This document shows, in pieces, positions 54,427-62,592 of a stretch of 64,000 bases of DNA. Under the pieces are notes generated by a model that was not told the DNA's origin, made no database searches, and saw only the letters and a list, made by a program, of their open reading frames with translations. The stretch is from Mycobacterium sp. D16Q13 (lineage in GTDB: Bacteria > Actinomycetota > Actinomycetes > Mycobacteriales > Mycobacteriaceae): contig NZ_MAEW01000003.1 in assembly GCF_002013375.1 (NCBI RefSeq), positions 620,001 through 684,000 of the forward strand, given 5' to 3'. Each line of letters begins with the position of its first letter. Position 1 is the stretch's first letter. The position numbers were made by a program, and so were the translations under genes.

Positions 54427-55086
54427 TCAGGCCGCGGGCGAGTCGTACGTCATGCGCTGCAGGTAACGCCGGATGACCACAATGATGCCGATGATCAGGC
54501 CCATTGTGGTGACCAGAGAAAAGATTTGGTTGACGGCCTGGGCGATATCCACCGAGAAGCTGTAAATAATGACGATCGAGATCGCCGCGAGCAGCAGGCT
54601 GATGACACCGCACCAGAAACTCACGTGGACATGCATCCGGTAATACGACCGGAAGTGGTTCTCGGTCCAATGGTGCTCGGCCGCGATCTCTTCGATGCGC
54701 CCGGGCCGGGCCTTCGCGATCATTAGCTCGGTCAGCGGCTTGCCGATCAGCGCGCTTCCGATGAAGAACAGCGAAAGCAAGATGCCAGGAATGGTGTTGG
54801 AGACCTGGGCCATGCGCGCATCGGAGGTCAGGAGTGCGATCACCAGGCTCAGCCCGAAGTTGAACATCAGAAAGCCGGACAGGACGTCGAACTTACGGTT
54901 CTTCACCACCTTGACGAGCACCTGGAGGCCGGAAACCACCGTGGCGGCAATCAACGCGTGAATCTCGGGCTGACCCAGCGCGCGCAGCGCGTAGTAGGTG
55001 CCCAACGATGGCCCGACACTGACCAGGACCTGTCGCAACACCTCACGCGCGGAGGACTTCTGGGTTTCGCCGGTCTGGTCGGGCAC
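54427..55086 (-). CDS. VC0807-like membrane protein, paralogue 1
   Basis: 219 residues from GTG 55086. VGPSLGTYYALRALGQPEIHALIAATVVSGLQVLVKVVKNRKFDVLSGFL, SALIGKPLTELMIAKARPGRIEEIAAEHHWT, SYYRMHVHVSFWCGVISLL, last helix ending YLQRMTYDSPAA. The name is tentative; the topology recalls VC0807 and septation protein A-type proteins. First of three tandem paralogues. Its 217-bp upstream region is shared with hsp20 in the other direction. Confidence 0.8.
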   Translation of the reverse strand: MPDQTGETQKSSAREVLRQVLVSVGPSLGTYYALRALGQPEIHALIAATVVSGLQVLVKVVKNRKFDVLSGFLMFNFGLSLVIALLTSDARMAQVSNTIPGILLSLFFIGSALIGKPLTELMIAKARPGRIEEIAAEHHWTENHFRSYYRMHVHVSFWCGVISLLLAAISIVIIYSFSVDIAQAVNQIFSLVTTMGLIIGIIVVIRRYLQRMTYDSPAA

Positions 55087-55226
55087 GGCGCGAGGCTACG
55101 CGATCAACCTGGGAATCCCGGGCTGGCGCGCAACACCGGCGCTCCACCGATTACTCCCGAAGTAGTCCCGGAAGGGAGTAGGCGAGCTGCCCCCGGAGCC
55201 ACGTTCGCCGTCGGCGTACGGAAACC

Positions 55227-55253
55227 GGAACTTTAGCGGGGATCACTCAAGTT
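55227..55253 (+). promoter_or_regulatory. HspR (HAIR) element and extracytoplasmic-sigma-type promoter of hsp20
   Basis: CTTTAGC-N7-ACTCAAG (55231-55251) matches the HAIR consensus CTTGAGT-N7-ACTCAAG at 12 of 14 positions. GGAAC (55227-55231) and GTT (55251-55253), 19 bases apart, resemble a SigH/SigE promoter. The HAIR element lies over the promoter, as for HspR repression. A further dyad TACTCCC/GGGAGTA lies at 55152-55180. Confidence 0.6.
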
Positions 55254-55303
55254 TGTACGAGTGACGGCCGGTTGAGATTCCGGCCCTGTATGAGGAGAGA
55301 GCT

Positions 55304-55765
55304 ATGAGCAATGTGGTGTGGACACGACGCAGCCCGTTCGCCGAGTTCGACGCGCTGGTACGCCAGTCCTTCGGCCCGGCAACCAGCTGGCCGAGCCCGG
55401 GTTTCATTCCGGCCGCCGAGGTCACGAAGGACGGGGATGACGCCCTGGTCCGTCTCGATCTTCCCGGCGTCGACGTCGACAAGGACGTCACGGTCGAGGT
55501 GGAGCGCGGCACGTTGGTGGTATCCGGTGAGCGTCGAGATGGGCGCGCCGCGCAGACCGGCGACGAGCCGCTTGCGCGGGGAGCATCCAACACAGGACGC
55601 GTGCTGCGTGAGGTCCGTTACGGCACGTTCCGGCGTACCTTCACCCTGCCAACCCATGTCACAGGTGACGCGATCTCGGCGAGCTACGACGCGGGCATCC
55701 TGACCATCAAGATCGCCGGCGCGTACGCCAGTGCAGAGGCGCAGAAGATCGAGATCACCAGGTAA
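55304..55765 (+). CDS. hsp20: Small heat-shock protein, Hsp20/alpha-crystallin (Acr2-like)
   Basis: 153 residues with AGGAGAG before the ATG. Alpha-crystallin domain (about 35-140): FIPAAEVTKDGDDALVRLDLPGVDVDKDVTVEVERGTLVVSGERR, REVRYGTFRRTFTLPTHV, ASYDAGILTIKIAGAY. Very close in pattern to M. tuberculosis Acr2 (Rv0251c), an ATP-independent holdase induced by heat, oxidation and macrophage uptake under SigE/SigH and HspR. The HAIR-like site upstream agrees. Confidence 0.93.
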   Translation: MSNVVWTRRSPFAEFDALVRQSFGPATSWPSPGFIPAAEVTKDGDDALVRLDLPGVDVDKDVTVEVERGTLVVSGERRDGRAAQTGDEPLARGASNTGRVLREVRYGTFRRTFTLPTHVTGDAISASYDAGILTIKIAGAYASAEAQKIEITR

Positions 55766-55785
55766 TCGGTAAATCGAGACGAGGG

Positions 55786-55807
55786 GCCCGCGCTATCCGG
55801 CGCGGGC
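55786..55807. terminator. Hairpin between convergent hsp20 and desA1
   Basis: GCCCGCGC (55786-55793), six bases, GCGCGGGC (55800-55807), followed by a pyrimidine run on the plus strand. A good terminator for hsp20; it covers the last codons of the desaturase gene. Confidence 0.7.
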
Positions 55808-56761
55808 TTCTCTCTTCTTCGCCTCACGAGCCAGCATTCGGTCGCGCTGTTCTTCGAACTTAACCACTTGGCACTTAAGGTCTTCCACGTACGCGGCGAG
55901 CTGCTCGCGTCGTTGTTCGCCCTTGGCGCTGAAATCATTGCGCTCGAAAATCTGCCACTTACGCAGATTCGGCGTCACAACCTCTTCGAGATGCTGACGC
56001 GGGTCGTAGATGCCGTGCTTGGCCATCAGCACGCCGTTACGGCGGAAGTTGGGCATGCCCTGCCCGGGCATCCGGAAGTTCTCGATCACCGCGGCAATGG
56101 CATCCAAGGCCTGATCGGGCACAAGATCCAGTGCGGCACTGCACATGTTGCGATAGAAGATCATGTGCAGGTTCTCGTCGGCGGCGACGCGCTGCAGCAT
56201 CCGGTCCGCGACCGGGTCATCGCACACCTTGCCGGTGTTGCGGTGACTGACACGAGTCGCCAGTTCCTGCAACGTGGTGTACGCGACCGACAGCAGGAAA
56301 TCGGTCTTATGTACTGACTCTTCTTCATCGGTGGTGTCGAAGCCTGCTGTCATGTGTTCCATGCGCGCACGTTCCAATGCCACCGGGTCAACACCGCGCG
56401 TGACCACGAGGTAGTCGCGGATGACGATGCCGTGCCGGTTCTCCTCGGCAGTCCAGCGGCCCACCCAGGTACCCCAGGCACCGTCGAGACCGAAGTACTT
56501 GGCCGCCTGACGGTGATAGGACGGCAGGTTGTCCTCGGTAAGGAGGTTGGTGATCATCGCCGCCTTGGCGACCTCGCTTAGCTGCGACTGCTCCGGATCC
56601 CAATCTTCCCCGCCCATTTGCGCGAAATTGCGGCCCCGGTCCCAGGGAACGTAGTCATGCGGGTGCCACTCCGTGGTGACCGACAAATGCCGGTTGAGGT
56701 TAGCTTCAGCAATCGGTTCCAAATCGCTGAGCATCTCAAGGTCGGTCAGCTCTCTAGACAT
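55793..56761 (-). CDS. desA1: Acyl-ACP desaturase DesA1
   Basis: 322 residues from ATG 56761 with AAGGTG upstream; an in-frame start at 56797 would add 12 residues. Soluble di-iron desaturase: EENRHG (from TAEENRHGIVIRDYL) and DENLHM (AADENLHMIFYRN) each give an ExxH ligand pair, plus Glu in TEDNLPSY. DesA1 introduces a double bond into acyl-ACP during mycolic acid synthesis and is essential in slow growers. Rv0824c/Rv0825c neighbourhood is kept in part (TetR next door). Confidence 0.9.
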   Translation of the reverse strand: MSRELTDLEMLSDLEPIAEANLNRHLSVTTEWHPHDYVPWDRGRNFAQMGGEDWDPEQSQLSEVAKAAMITNLLTEDNLPSYHRQAAKYFGLDGAWGTWVGRWTAEENRHGIVIRDYLVVTRGVDPVALERARMEHMTAGFDTTDEEESVHKTDFLLSVAYTTLQELATRVSHRNTGKVCDDPVADRMLQRVAADENLHMIFYRNMCSAALDLVPDQALDAIAAVIENFRMPGQGMPNFRRNGVLMAKHGIYDPRQHLEEVVTPNLRKWQIFERNDFSAKGEQRREQLAAYVEDLKCQVVKFEEQRDRMLAREAKKREARAG

Positions 56762-56837
56762 TTCACCTTGTCTTTCGCGTTGGAACCCCGAGCTCACGGA
56801 CAGGGTAACTTAATCTGAGCAATGCCTGATGTGCCCG

Positions 56838-56851
56838 TCAGTCACGACTGA
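56838..56851. promoter_or_regulatory. Palindrome upstream of desA1
   Basis: TCAGTC-ac-GACTGA (56838-56851), perfect 6-bp arms, 77 bp before the desA1 start, within a 295-bp gene-free interval. In mycobacteria the TetR-type regulator MadR represses desA1 and desA2 through a palindrome; this is a candidate, as is the adjacent TetR protein. Confidence 0.5.
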
Positions 56852-57056
56852 TTGCCTGCAACGTCCGCCCCGACCGCACAACCGGACGGGCCACCATGCC
56901 TGTTTGGGCCCCACAACTGGGCAACGGCTTGCTACAGATCCGATATTCGAACCGGCTTCCCAGCACCCTAACCCGGTGAGAGCAACATCACTAATTCGGC
57001 CGTGTCGCGGCCCACTACCGAAAACGTGCGATCGCATGCGGTGGACCCGTGGCACC

Positions 57057-57731
57057 TTATGTCGATTTCAGGCCGGGGCCAGTGTCCAACATCGGAGCGA
57101 GGTAGTCGCGCGCGAAACCTTGAGCTTGTTCGGCGGTGTCGAGCTCTATCACGGTCTGCCGGGTGAGAATCAACGACAGTGCGATCCGCACATGCAGCTC
57201 GGCAACTGTGCGCAGATGCATCATGACCTGTGGCGAAACCGTTGCATCACCATAGATTTCGACTTTCCAGAGACTTGCGCAGAATTCCCGGAATGCCTCG
57301 ACAAGCGGCCCGGCATCTGTCGTGAGAGCCGGCAGGATCGACTCAGGTTCGGTTTCCAACAACCTCCGCAGAAGCGGGTGGTCAAGAATGAATTCGACAG
57401 TATAAGAAGAGCTTTCGGCCATGCGATCGGCCAGCGTCATCGTGCGCCCCTCGATACGCGAGGCCACGCCGGCCATGTACTTACGCAATTCGGCGTACAC
57501 GACCGCCTCAGTGAGGGCCTTCTTGTTCGGAAATCTCCGGTAGACCGTCGCGCGGCTCAGCCCAGCCCGCTTCGCCACGTCGTCGACCGTGGATCGGCGC
57601 CAGCCCGCCACCGCGATCTGTTCGGACGCGGCCGCCAGCACCCGCTCGGTGAGCTCGTCGAGGTCACCGGGTAGCTGCAGCGCCGCCGGATCGACCGAGG
57701 CCAGCGTAGTGAGCAGTGTGTCCTTAGTCAC
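57057..57731 (-). CDS. TetR family regulator
   Basis: 224 residues from GTG 57731 (MTKDTLLTTL); GTG 57755 would add eight residues. HTH: LTERVLAAASEQIAVAGWRRSTVDDVAKRAGLSRATVYRRFPNKKALTEAVV. The C-terminal domain has SYTVEFILDHPLLRRLLETEPESILPALT. It is divergent from the DUF4383 gene and lies upstream of desA1 on the same strand. It could be a lipid-responsive repressor; the palindrome at 57788-57814 is the likely target. Confidence 0.83.
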   Translation of the reverse strand: MTKDTLLTTLASVDPAALQLPGDLDELTERVLAAASEQIAVAGWRRSTVDDVAKRAGLSRATVYRRFPNKKALTEAVVYAELRKYMAGVASRIEGRTMTLADRMAESSSYTVEFILDHPLLRRLLETEPESILPALTTDAGPLVEAFREFCASLWKVEIYGDATVSPQVMMHLRTVAELHVRIALSLILTRQTVIELDTAEQAQGFARDYLAPMLDTGPGLKST

Positions 57732-57787
57732 TTGCGTTACGCGCTCCCTTGTCACCCCGCGGAGCTTCTGACAATACTGGAGAAACA

Positions 57788-57814
57788 AAGACATGTAAAT
57801 TGTCTCAATGTCTT
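57788..57814. promoter_or_regulatory. Operator between tetR and the DUF4383 gene
   Basis: AAGACAT (57788-57794) and ATGTCTT (57808-57814) form an inverted repeat with 13 bases between; an inner AGACA/TGTCT pair overlaps it. It ends 16 bases before the DUF4383 ATG. Confidence 0.5.
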
Positions 57815-57830
57815 ATGCCGAGGAGAGCAC

Positions 57831-58319
57831 ATGTCGAGAGCTGCGTTTACTCGTTACATCCAGGACGTCTGCACCACCAGGGTTCAGTTTCTGGCCTTCC
57901 TGATGGCCGTGTGGTTCACCAGCAACGGACCTCTCGGTCTGATGATCAACCAGGACTTCCCGACGCATTCGACGCATTCGATGTACTCGATGTACTCGGC
58001 CTCCTTCTATGCGTTCGGGGTTATCCCCGTGGCGGTCAACGGATGGCACGCCCTCTTCCACCTCGCTACCGGTGTCGCCGGCCTCTTGGCCGTCCGCACG
58101 CGCATCGGCGCTATTCGCTATGCCGCCGCGACCGCGCTCATCTACTGGGGCATGACGGTGGTGTGCCTGGTGGGCGGCATGAGCGTATGCAGCGTGATGG
58201 CCGTCGACACCGTCGCTAACTGGGTTCATGGCGCCGAGGGCCTGATCCTGGCCTCCATCGCGGTGTACGGGGTCGTCGGTGGAGCCCGGCAGCCCGCTCG
58301 AGCGGTGCCGGCCCCCTAA
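57831..58319 (+). CDS. DUF4383-like membrane protein
   Basis: 162 residues from ATG 57831 with AGGAGAG upstream. Four hydrophobic helices; PVAVNGWHALFHLATGVAGLLA fits the DUF4383 pattern (N-x-x-H...H-x-x-x-G). A Ser/Thr/His/Met/Tyr-rich loop (about 42-54) is coded by two 9-bp units each present twice (57964 onward), making HSTHSMYSMYS. Function unknown. Probably controlled by the divergent TetR protein. Confidence 0.78.
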   Translation: MSRAAFTRYIQDVCTTRVQFLAFLMAVWFTSNGPLGLMINQDFPTHSTHSMYSMYSASFYAFGVIPVAVNGWHALFHLATGVAGLLAVRTRIGAIRYAAATALIYWGMTVVCLVGGMSVCSVMAVDTVANWVHGAEGLILASIAVYGVVGGARQPARAVPAP

Positions 58320-58414
58320 CGGCTCGGCCATTGGGCAGCGTCATCGAACCATCGGTAGTTTGGGTGATTCAACGACCAGTCGCGAGAGCCGCGCACGTCA
58401 CGAAAGGTGCAGTG

Positions 58415-59161
58415 ATGCGAACCGCAATGTGTCGCGCAGCGGCCGCGGCGGCCGCCTTCCTGGTGCTGTTCGGTGGGCACGGGCTGCAGTCGCCGCAGAT
58501 GGCCCACGCGGAGAGCTGTGCCGATATCGACCTGTCTTTCGCGCGCGGCACCAATGAGCCTGCGGGCCTGGGCGATGTCGGCAAGCTGTTCACCGACGCC
58601 GTGAAGAAGCGACTCCAGGGCGCCAAGGGGATGAGCATCTCCACCTATGGCGTGGACTACCCCGCGAGCATCGACTTCCTTCAGGCCGGCAAGGGATCGG
58701 ACGACCTGAGCAAGCACATCCAGAAAACCGCCGCCGACTGCCCGAAGATGAAGTTCGTGGTCGGCGGGTACGCGCAGGGCGCGGCGGTCGTGGATGTGCT
58801 GCTGGGGAACACCCCGCCGGGGACCTACGCCCTGACCAATCCTCTGCCCGCCGGACTCGAGCAGCGCATCGTCTCCATCGTTCTGTTCGGCGATCCCAAG
58901 AACATCCGGCCGCCCGGTGTAGACGCGAACCTAACGGTCCGCGAAGACCTGCTGCCCAAGGTGATTGACGTCTGCAACCCCGGAGACTTCTTCTGCGATC
59001 CGCAGGGCGGGGACATCATCTCGCACACCACCTACGCCAAGGACAAGCTCACCGACGGCGCGGCGGACACGGTGGTCCAGCGACTGGTCGCCGTCCTGGG
59101 AAACCGTTGCGTGAGCAGCGAATCATCCGACGCCTCCACAACCTGCTCCCCCAGCGCGTAA
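58415..59161 (+). CDS. Cutinase-family exported protein with nucleophile Ser replaced by Ala
   Basis: 248 residues from ATG 58415 (AAAGG upstream), with a Sec signal ending AHA-ES (about residue 32). Cutinase/Culp fold: CADIDLSFARGTNEPAG (family usually has C-x-D-x-x-V-x-x-A-R-G), a Cys-framed body, VVGGYAQGAAV, LFGDPKN, and CNPGDFFCDPQGGDIISHTTY with the Asp and His of the triad. The canonical GYSQG elbow reads GYAQG: codon 120 is GCG, one base from TCG. As sequenced the protein cannot act as a serine esterase by the normal route. Confidence 0.85.
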   Translation: MRTAMCRAAAAAAAFLVLFGGHGLQSPQMAHAESCADIDLSFARGTNEPAGLGDVGKLFTDAVKKRLQGAKGMSISTYGVDYPASIDFLQAGKGSDDLSKHIQKTAADCPKMKFVVGGYAQGAAVVDVLLGNTPPGTYALTNPLPAGLEQRIVSIVLFGDPKNIRPPGVDANLTVREDLLPKVIDVCNPGDFFCDPQGGDIISHTTYAKDKLTDGAADTVVQRLVAVLGNRCVSSESSDASTTCSPSA

Positions 59162-59261
59162 CCGACGGCCCCCGCATCGGGGGTAGTCATTTCACCGGTT
59201 ACCGCGTGCGCTCACGCCCCGACGCAGGACAATCGGACCACCCCAACCACGGCATTGCCTG

Positions 59262-59318
59262 GACTGTAGTCGCATGTGTACAGTCGTGGATGGCCAGAGT
59301 GTAGACGACCGACTACAC
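59262..59318. promoter_or_regulatory. Paired inverted repeats upstream of the P450-reductase fusion
   Basis: GACTGTA (59262-59268) and TACAGTC (59279-59285), ten bases apart, then GTGTAG (59299-59304) and CTACAC (59313-59318), eight bases apart. The shared word TGTAGTCG occurs at 59265 and, inverted, at 59310-59317. They lie 26 to 82 bp before the start, as operators would. Confidence 0.55.
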
Positions 59319-59343
59319 CCGTGCGAGTGAAGGGGAAGCGCAG

Positions 59344-62300
59344 ATGAGCGGCGATACTCGCGTGGTAGAGCCGGGCGAATACACGGCACCCGCACGCCCG
59401 CCGGAGATCACGGGCATTCCCTGCGCCGACGGGCACCCGCTGCCACCCGGTCCACTACCCGGGCGCCCCTATGCCCTGCCCGCCGATCTGCTTGTCGAAG
59501 AGCTCGGGCCGCTCTTCTATGCGGACTTCGGGGTTTCGCGTCGGCTCTACGCCTGCTCACTGGCCCTTGTCGAGGAGCTATGCGACGAGACCCGGTTCAT
59601 CAAGGGCATTACCGATCGGCTGGACCGGTTCCGCCCGCTGGCGGGCGACGGGCTGTTCACCGCCTATCCGGGTGAGCCGAACTGGCAGACAGCCCACGAT
59701 GTTCTGCTGCCCGGCTTCAGCTTTAGCGGCCTGCGCAACTACCACCCCGCCATGCTCGACATCAACCGTCAGCTGCTGGCCCGGTGGGACGGGAGCGCCG
59801 GCGAGCACCTCGTGGACGTGGCTGAAGATCTGGGCAAGCTCGCCATGGACACGGTCGGGCTGGCCGGGTTCGGGGCGAGGTTCGACTCCTACCAGCACGA
59901 CGGCCTTGCCGCGGTTCCGGCGAGTTTCGCCGTTGCGCTACAACAACTACTGGCTCCGGGAGGCGGCAATCAGGATCTGTTCAGGGCCGAGCACGACAAG
60001 CTGCATACCTTCATCGATGAGCTCATCGCCCGGCAGGGCAACGGTGCCGACGAGCATGAGAACCTCCTCGGGCTCATGCTCGCGCCCGGTACCCCCGAGA
60101 CTCCGGCGCTGGAGCTGAGCAGCGTTCATTCTCAGGTCCTGACGTTCTTGATCGCCGGGCAGGACACCACCTCCACGGTGATGCCGACCGCGCTCTACAG
60201 CCTGGTCAAAAACCCTGCCGTGCTCCACCGGGCGCAGGCCGAAGTTGACGCGCTATTCGGGCCGGGAGACGAACACACCCCGACGTTCGACGAGATCGGC
60301 AAGCTCCGCTACATCCGCCAGGTCGTGGACGAGACATTGAGGCTCTCACCTCCGGTCCGTGAATTCGACCGGATGGCCACGGAAGACACCCTGCTCGCGG
60401 GGCGCTACCCGGTGCAGAAGGGCGAGGTTGTCACCGTCCTCACCACCGCGCTGCACCGGCAGCCGCAATGGGGTGACAACGTGGAGATCTTCGACCCGGA
60501 CCGGTTCTCACCGGAACAATCGGCCGGGCGGCCGGTGAACCTGTTCAAGCCCTTCGGCACCGGCGCCCGGTCCTGCATCGGGCGGCAGTTCGCGCTGCAC
60601 GAGGCGACAATGACCCTGGCAACGCTGGTACACCGATACCGCTTTATCGACGCCGAGCATTACCAGCTGCGCACTCACAGCGATCTCCTCCGGAAACCGG
60701 TCGGCTTTCGGATTGGCTTGGCGCGGCGCACTTCCCACGACCGCCAGCATGAGCGTGCCGCGACAACCGCCGTCACACCGCAGGAGACGCTGCAACCGGC
60801 GGCGGCCGCCGCACCGGGGTCGGCACTGACCGTCTTCCATGGGTCCAATCTCGGCACCTGTCGAGCACTGGCACATCAGCTGGCCGAGGAAGCCTCCGAC
60901 CTTGGCTACCACACGACCGTCGCCCCCCTGAATGAAGCGACACGAGCCTTGCCCCGCGAGAGCGTCATGGTCGTGGTCGCCGCGTCCTACAACGGTCAAC
61001 CGACTGACGACGCCCGTCAGTTTCTCGCGTGGCTCGAGAGCGCGGAGGCTCGCGCGGACAGCGGGCTGCGCTTCGCGGTATTGGGTGTCGGGGACCGGAA
61101 CTGGGCTGAGACCTACCAGGCGGTGCCGAGGAAAATCGATGAGCGCCTCGCCGCGCTCGGTGGTACGTCGATTCTGCCCCGAGGTGAGGCAGACACTTCC
61201 GGCGATTTCGCGGGCAACGTCGAGTCCTTCTCGCAGGCCCTCTGGACTTCGTTGGGCGCAGTCGCCGGTGCGGATGCTCTTGACGGCCCCACCGAGGGGC
61301 CCCTCTACGAACTACGCGCCATCGACGGCCCGGTAACGGCGGCTCTCGACGCCCGGTTCGAGGTGATGCCGATGACCGTCCTGGAGAATCGGGAGTTGGT
61401 CAGCGCCAACAACGCACTGGGACAGGCCAAGCGGCTGGTACGCGTCGCATTGCCTGATGGCGTCGAATACCGCACCGGAGACCATCTCACAGTCCTCGCA
61501 GATAACCAGCCTGAAGTAGTGGACGCCGCCGGAGAACTGCTCGGCCTCATCCTGGATCGGCGTATCTCCGTCAATACCCGGCGTAACACCCGGCGGGCCA
61601 TCGCGCTGGACCGCGAAGTAAGCGTGCGGGAACTGCTCACCCACTTCCTCGAACTACGCAAGCCGGCCACCCGAACGCAGCTGCTGCGGCTCGCGGCGGC
61701 CAATCCCTGCCCGCCGGAACGGTCCGCGCTGGCGGCGCTCGCCGAACATCCGGAGACCCGCTCGCTCGGTATCGCGGGCTGCCTCATGGAATTCCCCGCC
61801 ACTAAGCTGTCCCGCGCCGAGCTGCTGGAGCTGTTCGAGCCGATGACACCGCGGCACTACTCCATAGCCTCCTCGGCACGGCAGAGTCCGGGGATTGTCG
61901 AGCTGGTGGTCAGCGTGCTCGACGCTCCGGCCCGATCCGGGTACGGGGATTTCCAGGGAGTGGCATCCAACTACCTCGCCAACGTCACACCGGGACAACA
62001 AATCCGGGCACGCGTCGACCAGGCGCGGCAAGCATTCCGCGCCGGGGCCGACCCCTCCCGAAATGTCATCCTGGTCAGCGCCGGTACCGGTGTGGCACCG
62101 TTCCGGGGATTTGTCGGTGACCGGCTGGCCGCGCAGAGCGCTGGTGAGCCCTTTGCCCCAGCACTCTGCTTCTTCGGCGTCCGGCACCCGGAAGTGGACT
62201 ACCTCTTCCGGGACGAGTTCGCGGCAGCCGAACAATCAGGTGTAGTCCAGATGCGCCCGGCGTTCTCCCGCGCCGCCGAGAACGGTGTCAAGTACGTGCA

Positions 62301-62529
62301 AGACCGGATCGCCGCCGACGCGCGCGACATCTGGGATCTGCTGGGCGACCCGGCCAAGCAGACGCACGTCTATGTCTGCGGCGATGGCGGCAAAATGGCC
62401 CCCACCGTTCGCGATGCCTTCTTGCAGATCTACCGGGAACACACCGGCGCCAACGAGTCCCAGGCCCGGGACTGGCTCATCGAGCTCGTCGAGGCCGACC
62501 GCTATGTCGAGGATGTCTGGACGGAGTGA
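59344..62529 (+). CDS. Self-sufficient cytochrome P450-reductase fusion (CYP102/P450 BM3 type)
   Basis: 1061 residues. P450 domain (about 1-475): I-helix A271-G-Q-D-T-T, E330-x-x-R333 (ETLR), heme loop FGTGARSCIGR with ligand C411. A linker rich in Ala/Thr/Gln leads to a flavodoxin FMN domain (about 494-640, FHGSNLGTCRALA; VVAASYNGQPTDDA), then an FAD/NADPH reductase (about 660-1061) with RHYSIASSA, SAGTGVAPFRGF, VYVCGDGGKMAP and terminal VEDVWTE. In P450 BM3 this layout hydroxylates fatty acids near the omega end using NADPH alone. No Bm3R1-like TetR gene is adjacent. Codon use looks like its neighbours. Confidence 0.94.
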   Translation: MSGDTRVVEPGEYTAPARPPEITGIPCADGHPLPPGPLPGRPYALPADLLVEELGPLFYADFGVSRRLYACSLALVEELCDETRFIKGITDRLDRFRPLAGDGLFTAYPGEPNWQTAHDVLLPGFSFSGLRNYHPAMLDINRQLLARWDGSAGEHLVDVAEDLGKLAMDTVGLAGFGARFDSYQHDGLAAVPASFAVALQQLLAPGGGNQDLFRAEHDKLHTFIDELIARQGNGADEHENLLGLMLAPGTPETPALELSSVHSQVLTFLIAGQDTTSTVMPTALYSLVKNPAVLHRAQAEVDALFGPGDEHTPTFDEIGKLRYIRQVVDETLRLSPPVREFDRMATEDTLLAGRYPVQKGEVVTVLTTALHRQPQWGDNVEIFDPDRFSPEQSAGRPVNLFKPFGTGARSCIGRQFALHEATMTLATLVHRYRFIDAEHYQLRTHSDLLRKPVGFRIGLARRTSHDRQHERAATTAVTPQETLQPAAAAAPGSALTVFHGSNLGTCRALAHQLAEEASDLGYHTTVAPLNEATRALPRESVMVVVAASYNGQPTDDARQFLAWLESAEARADSGLRFAVLGVGDRNWAETYQAVPRKIDERLAALGGTSILPRGEADTSGDFAGNVESFSQALWTSLGAVAGADALDGPTEGPLYELRAIDGPVTAALDARFEVMPMTVLENRELVSANNALGQAKRLVRVALPDGVEYRTGDHLTVLADNQPEVVDAAGELLGLILDRRISVNTRRNTRRAIALDREVSVRELLTHFLELRKPATRTQLLRLAAANPCPPERSALAALAEHPETRSLGIAGCLMEFPATKLSRAELLELFEPMTPRHYSIASSARQSPGIVELVVSVLDAPARSGYGDFQGVASNYLANVTPGQQIRARVDQARQAFRAGADPSRNVILVSAGTGVAPFRGFVGDRLAAQSAGEPFAPALCFFGVRHPEVDYLFRDEFAAAEQSGVVQMRPAFSRAAENGVKYVQDRIAADARDIWDLLGDPAKQTHVYVCGDGGKMAPTVRDAFLQIYREHTGANESQARDWLIELVEADRYVEDVWTE

Positions 62530-62592
62530 GGCCTACTACGGCCAACCCTGCCCTCCATTCCGTTGCCTGCGGTCAAGTGGGAGAGTAACCCG

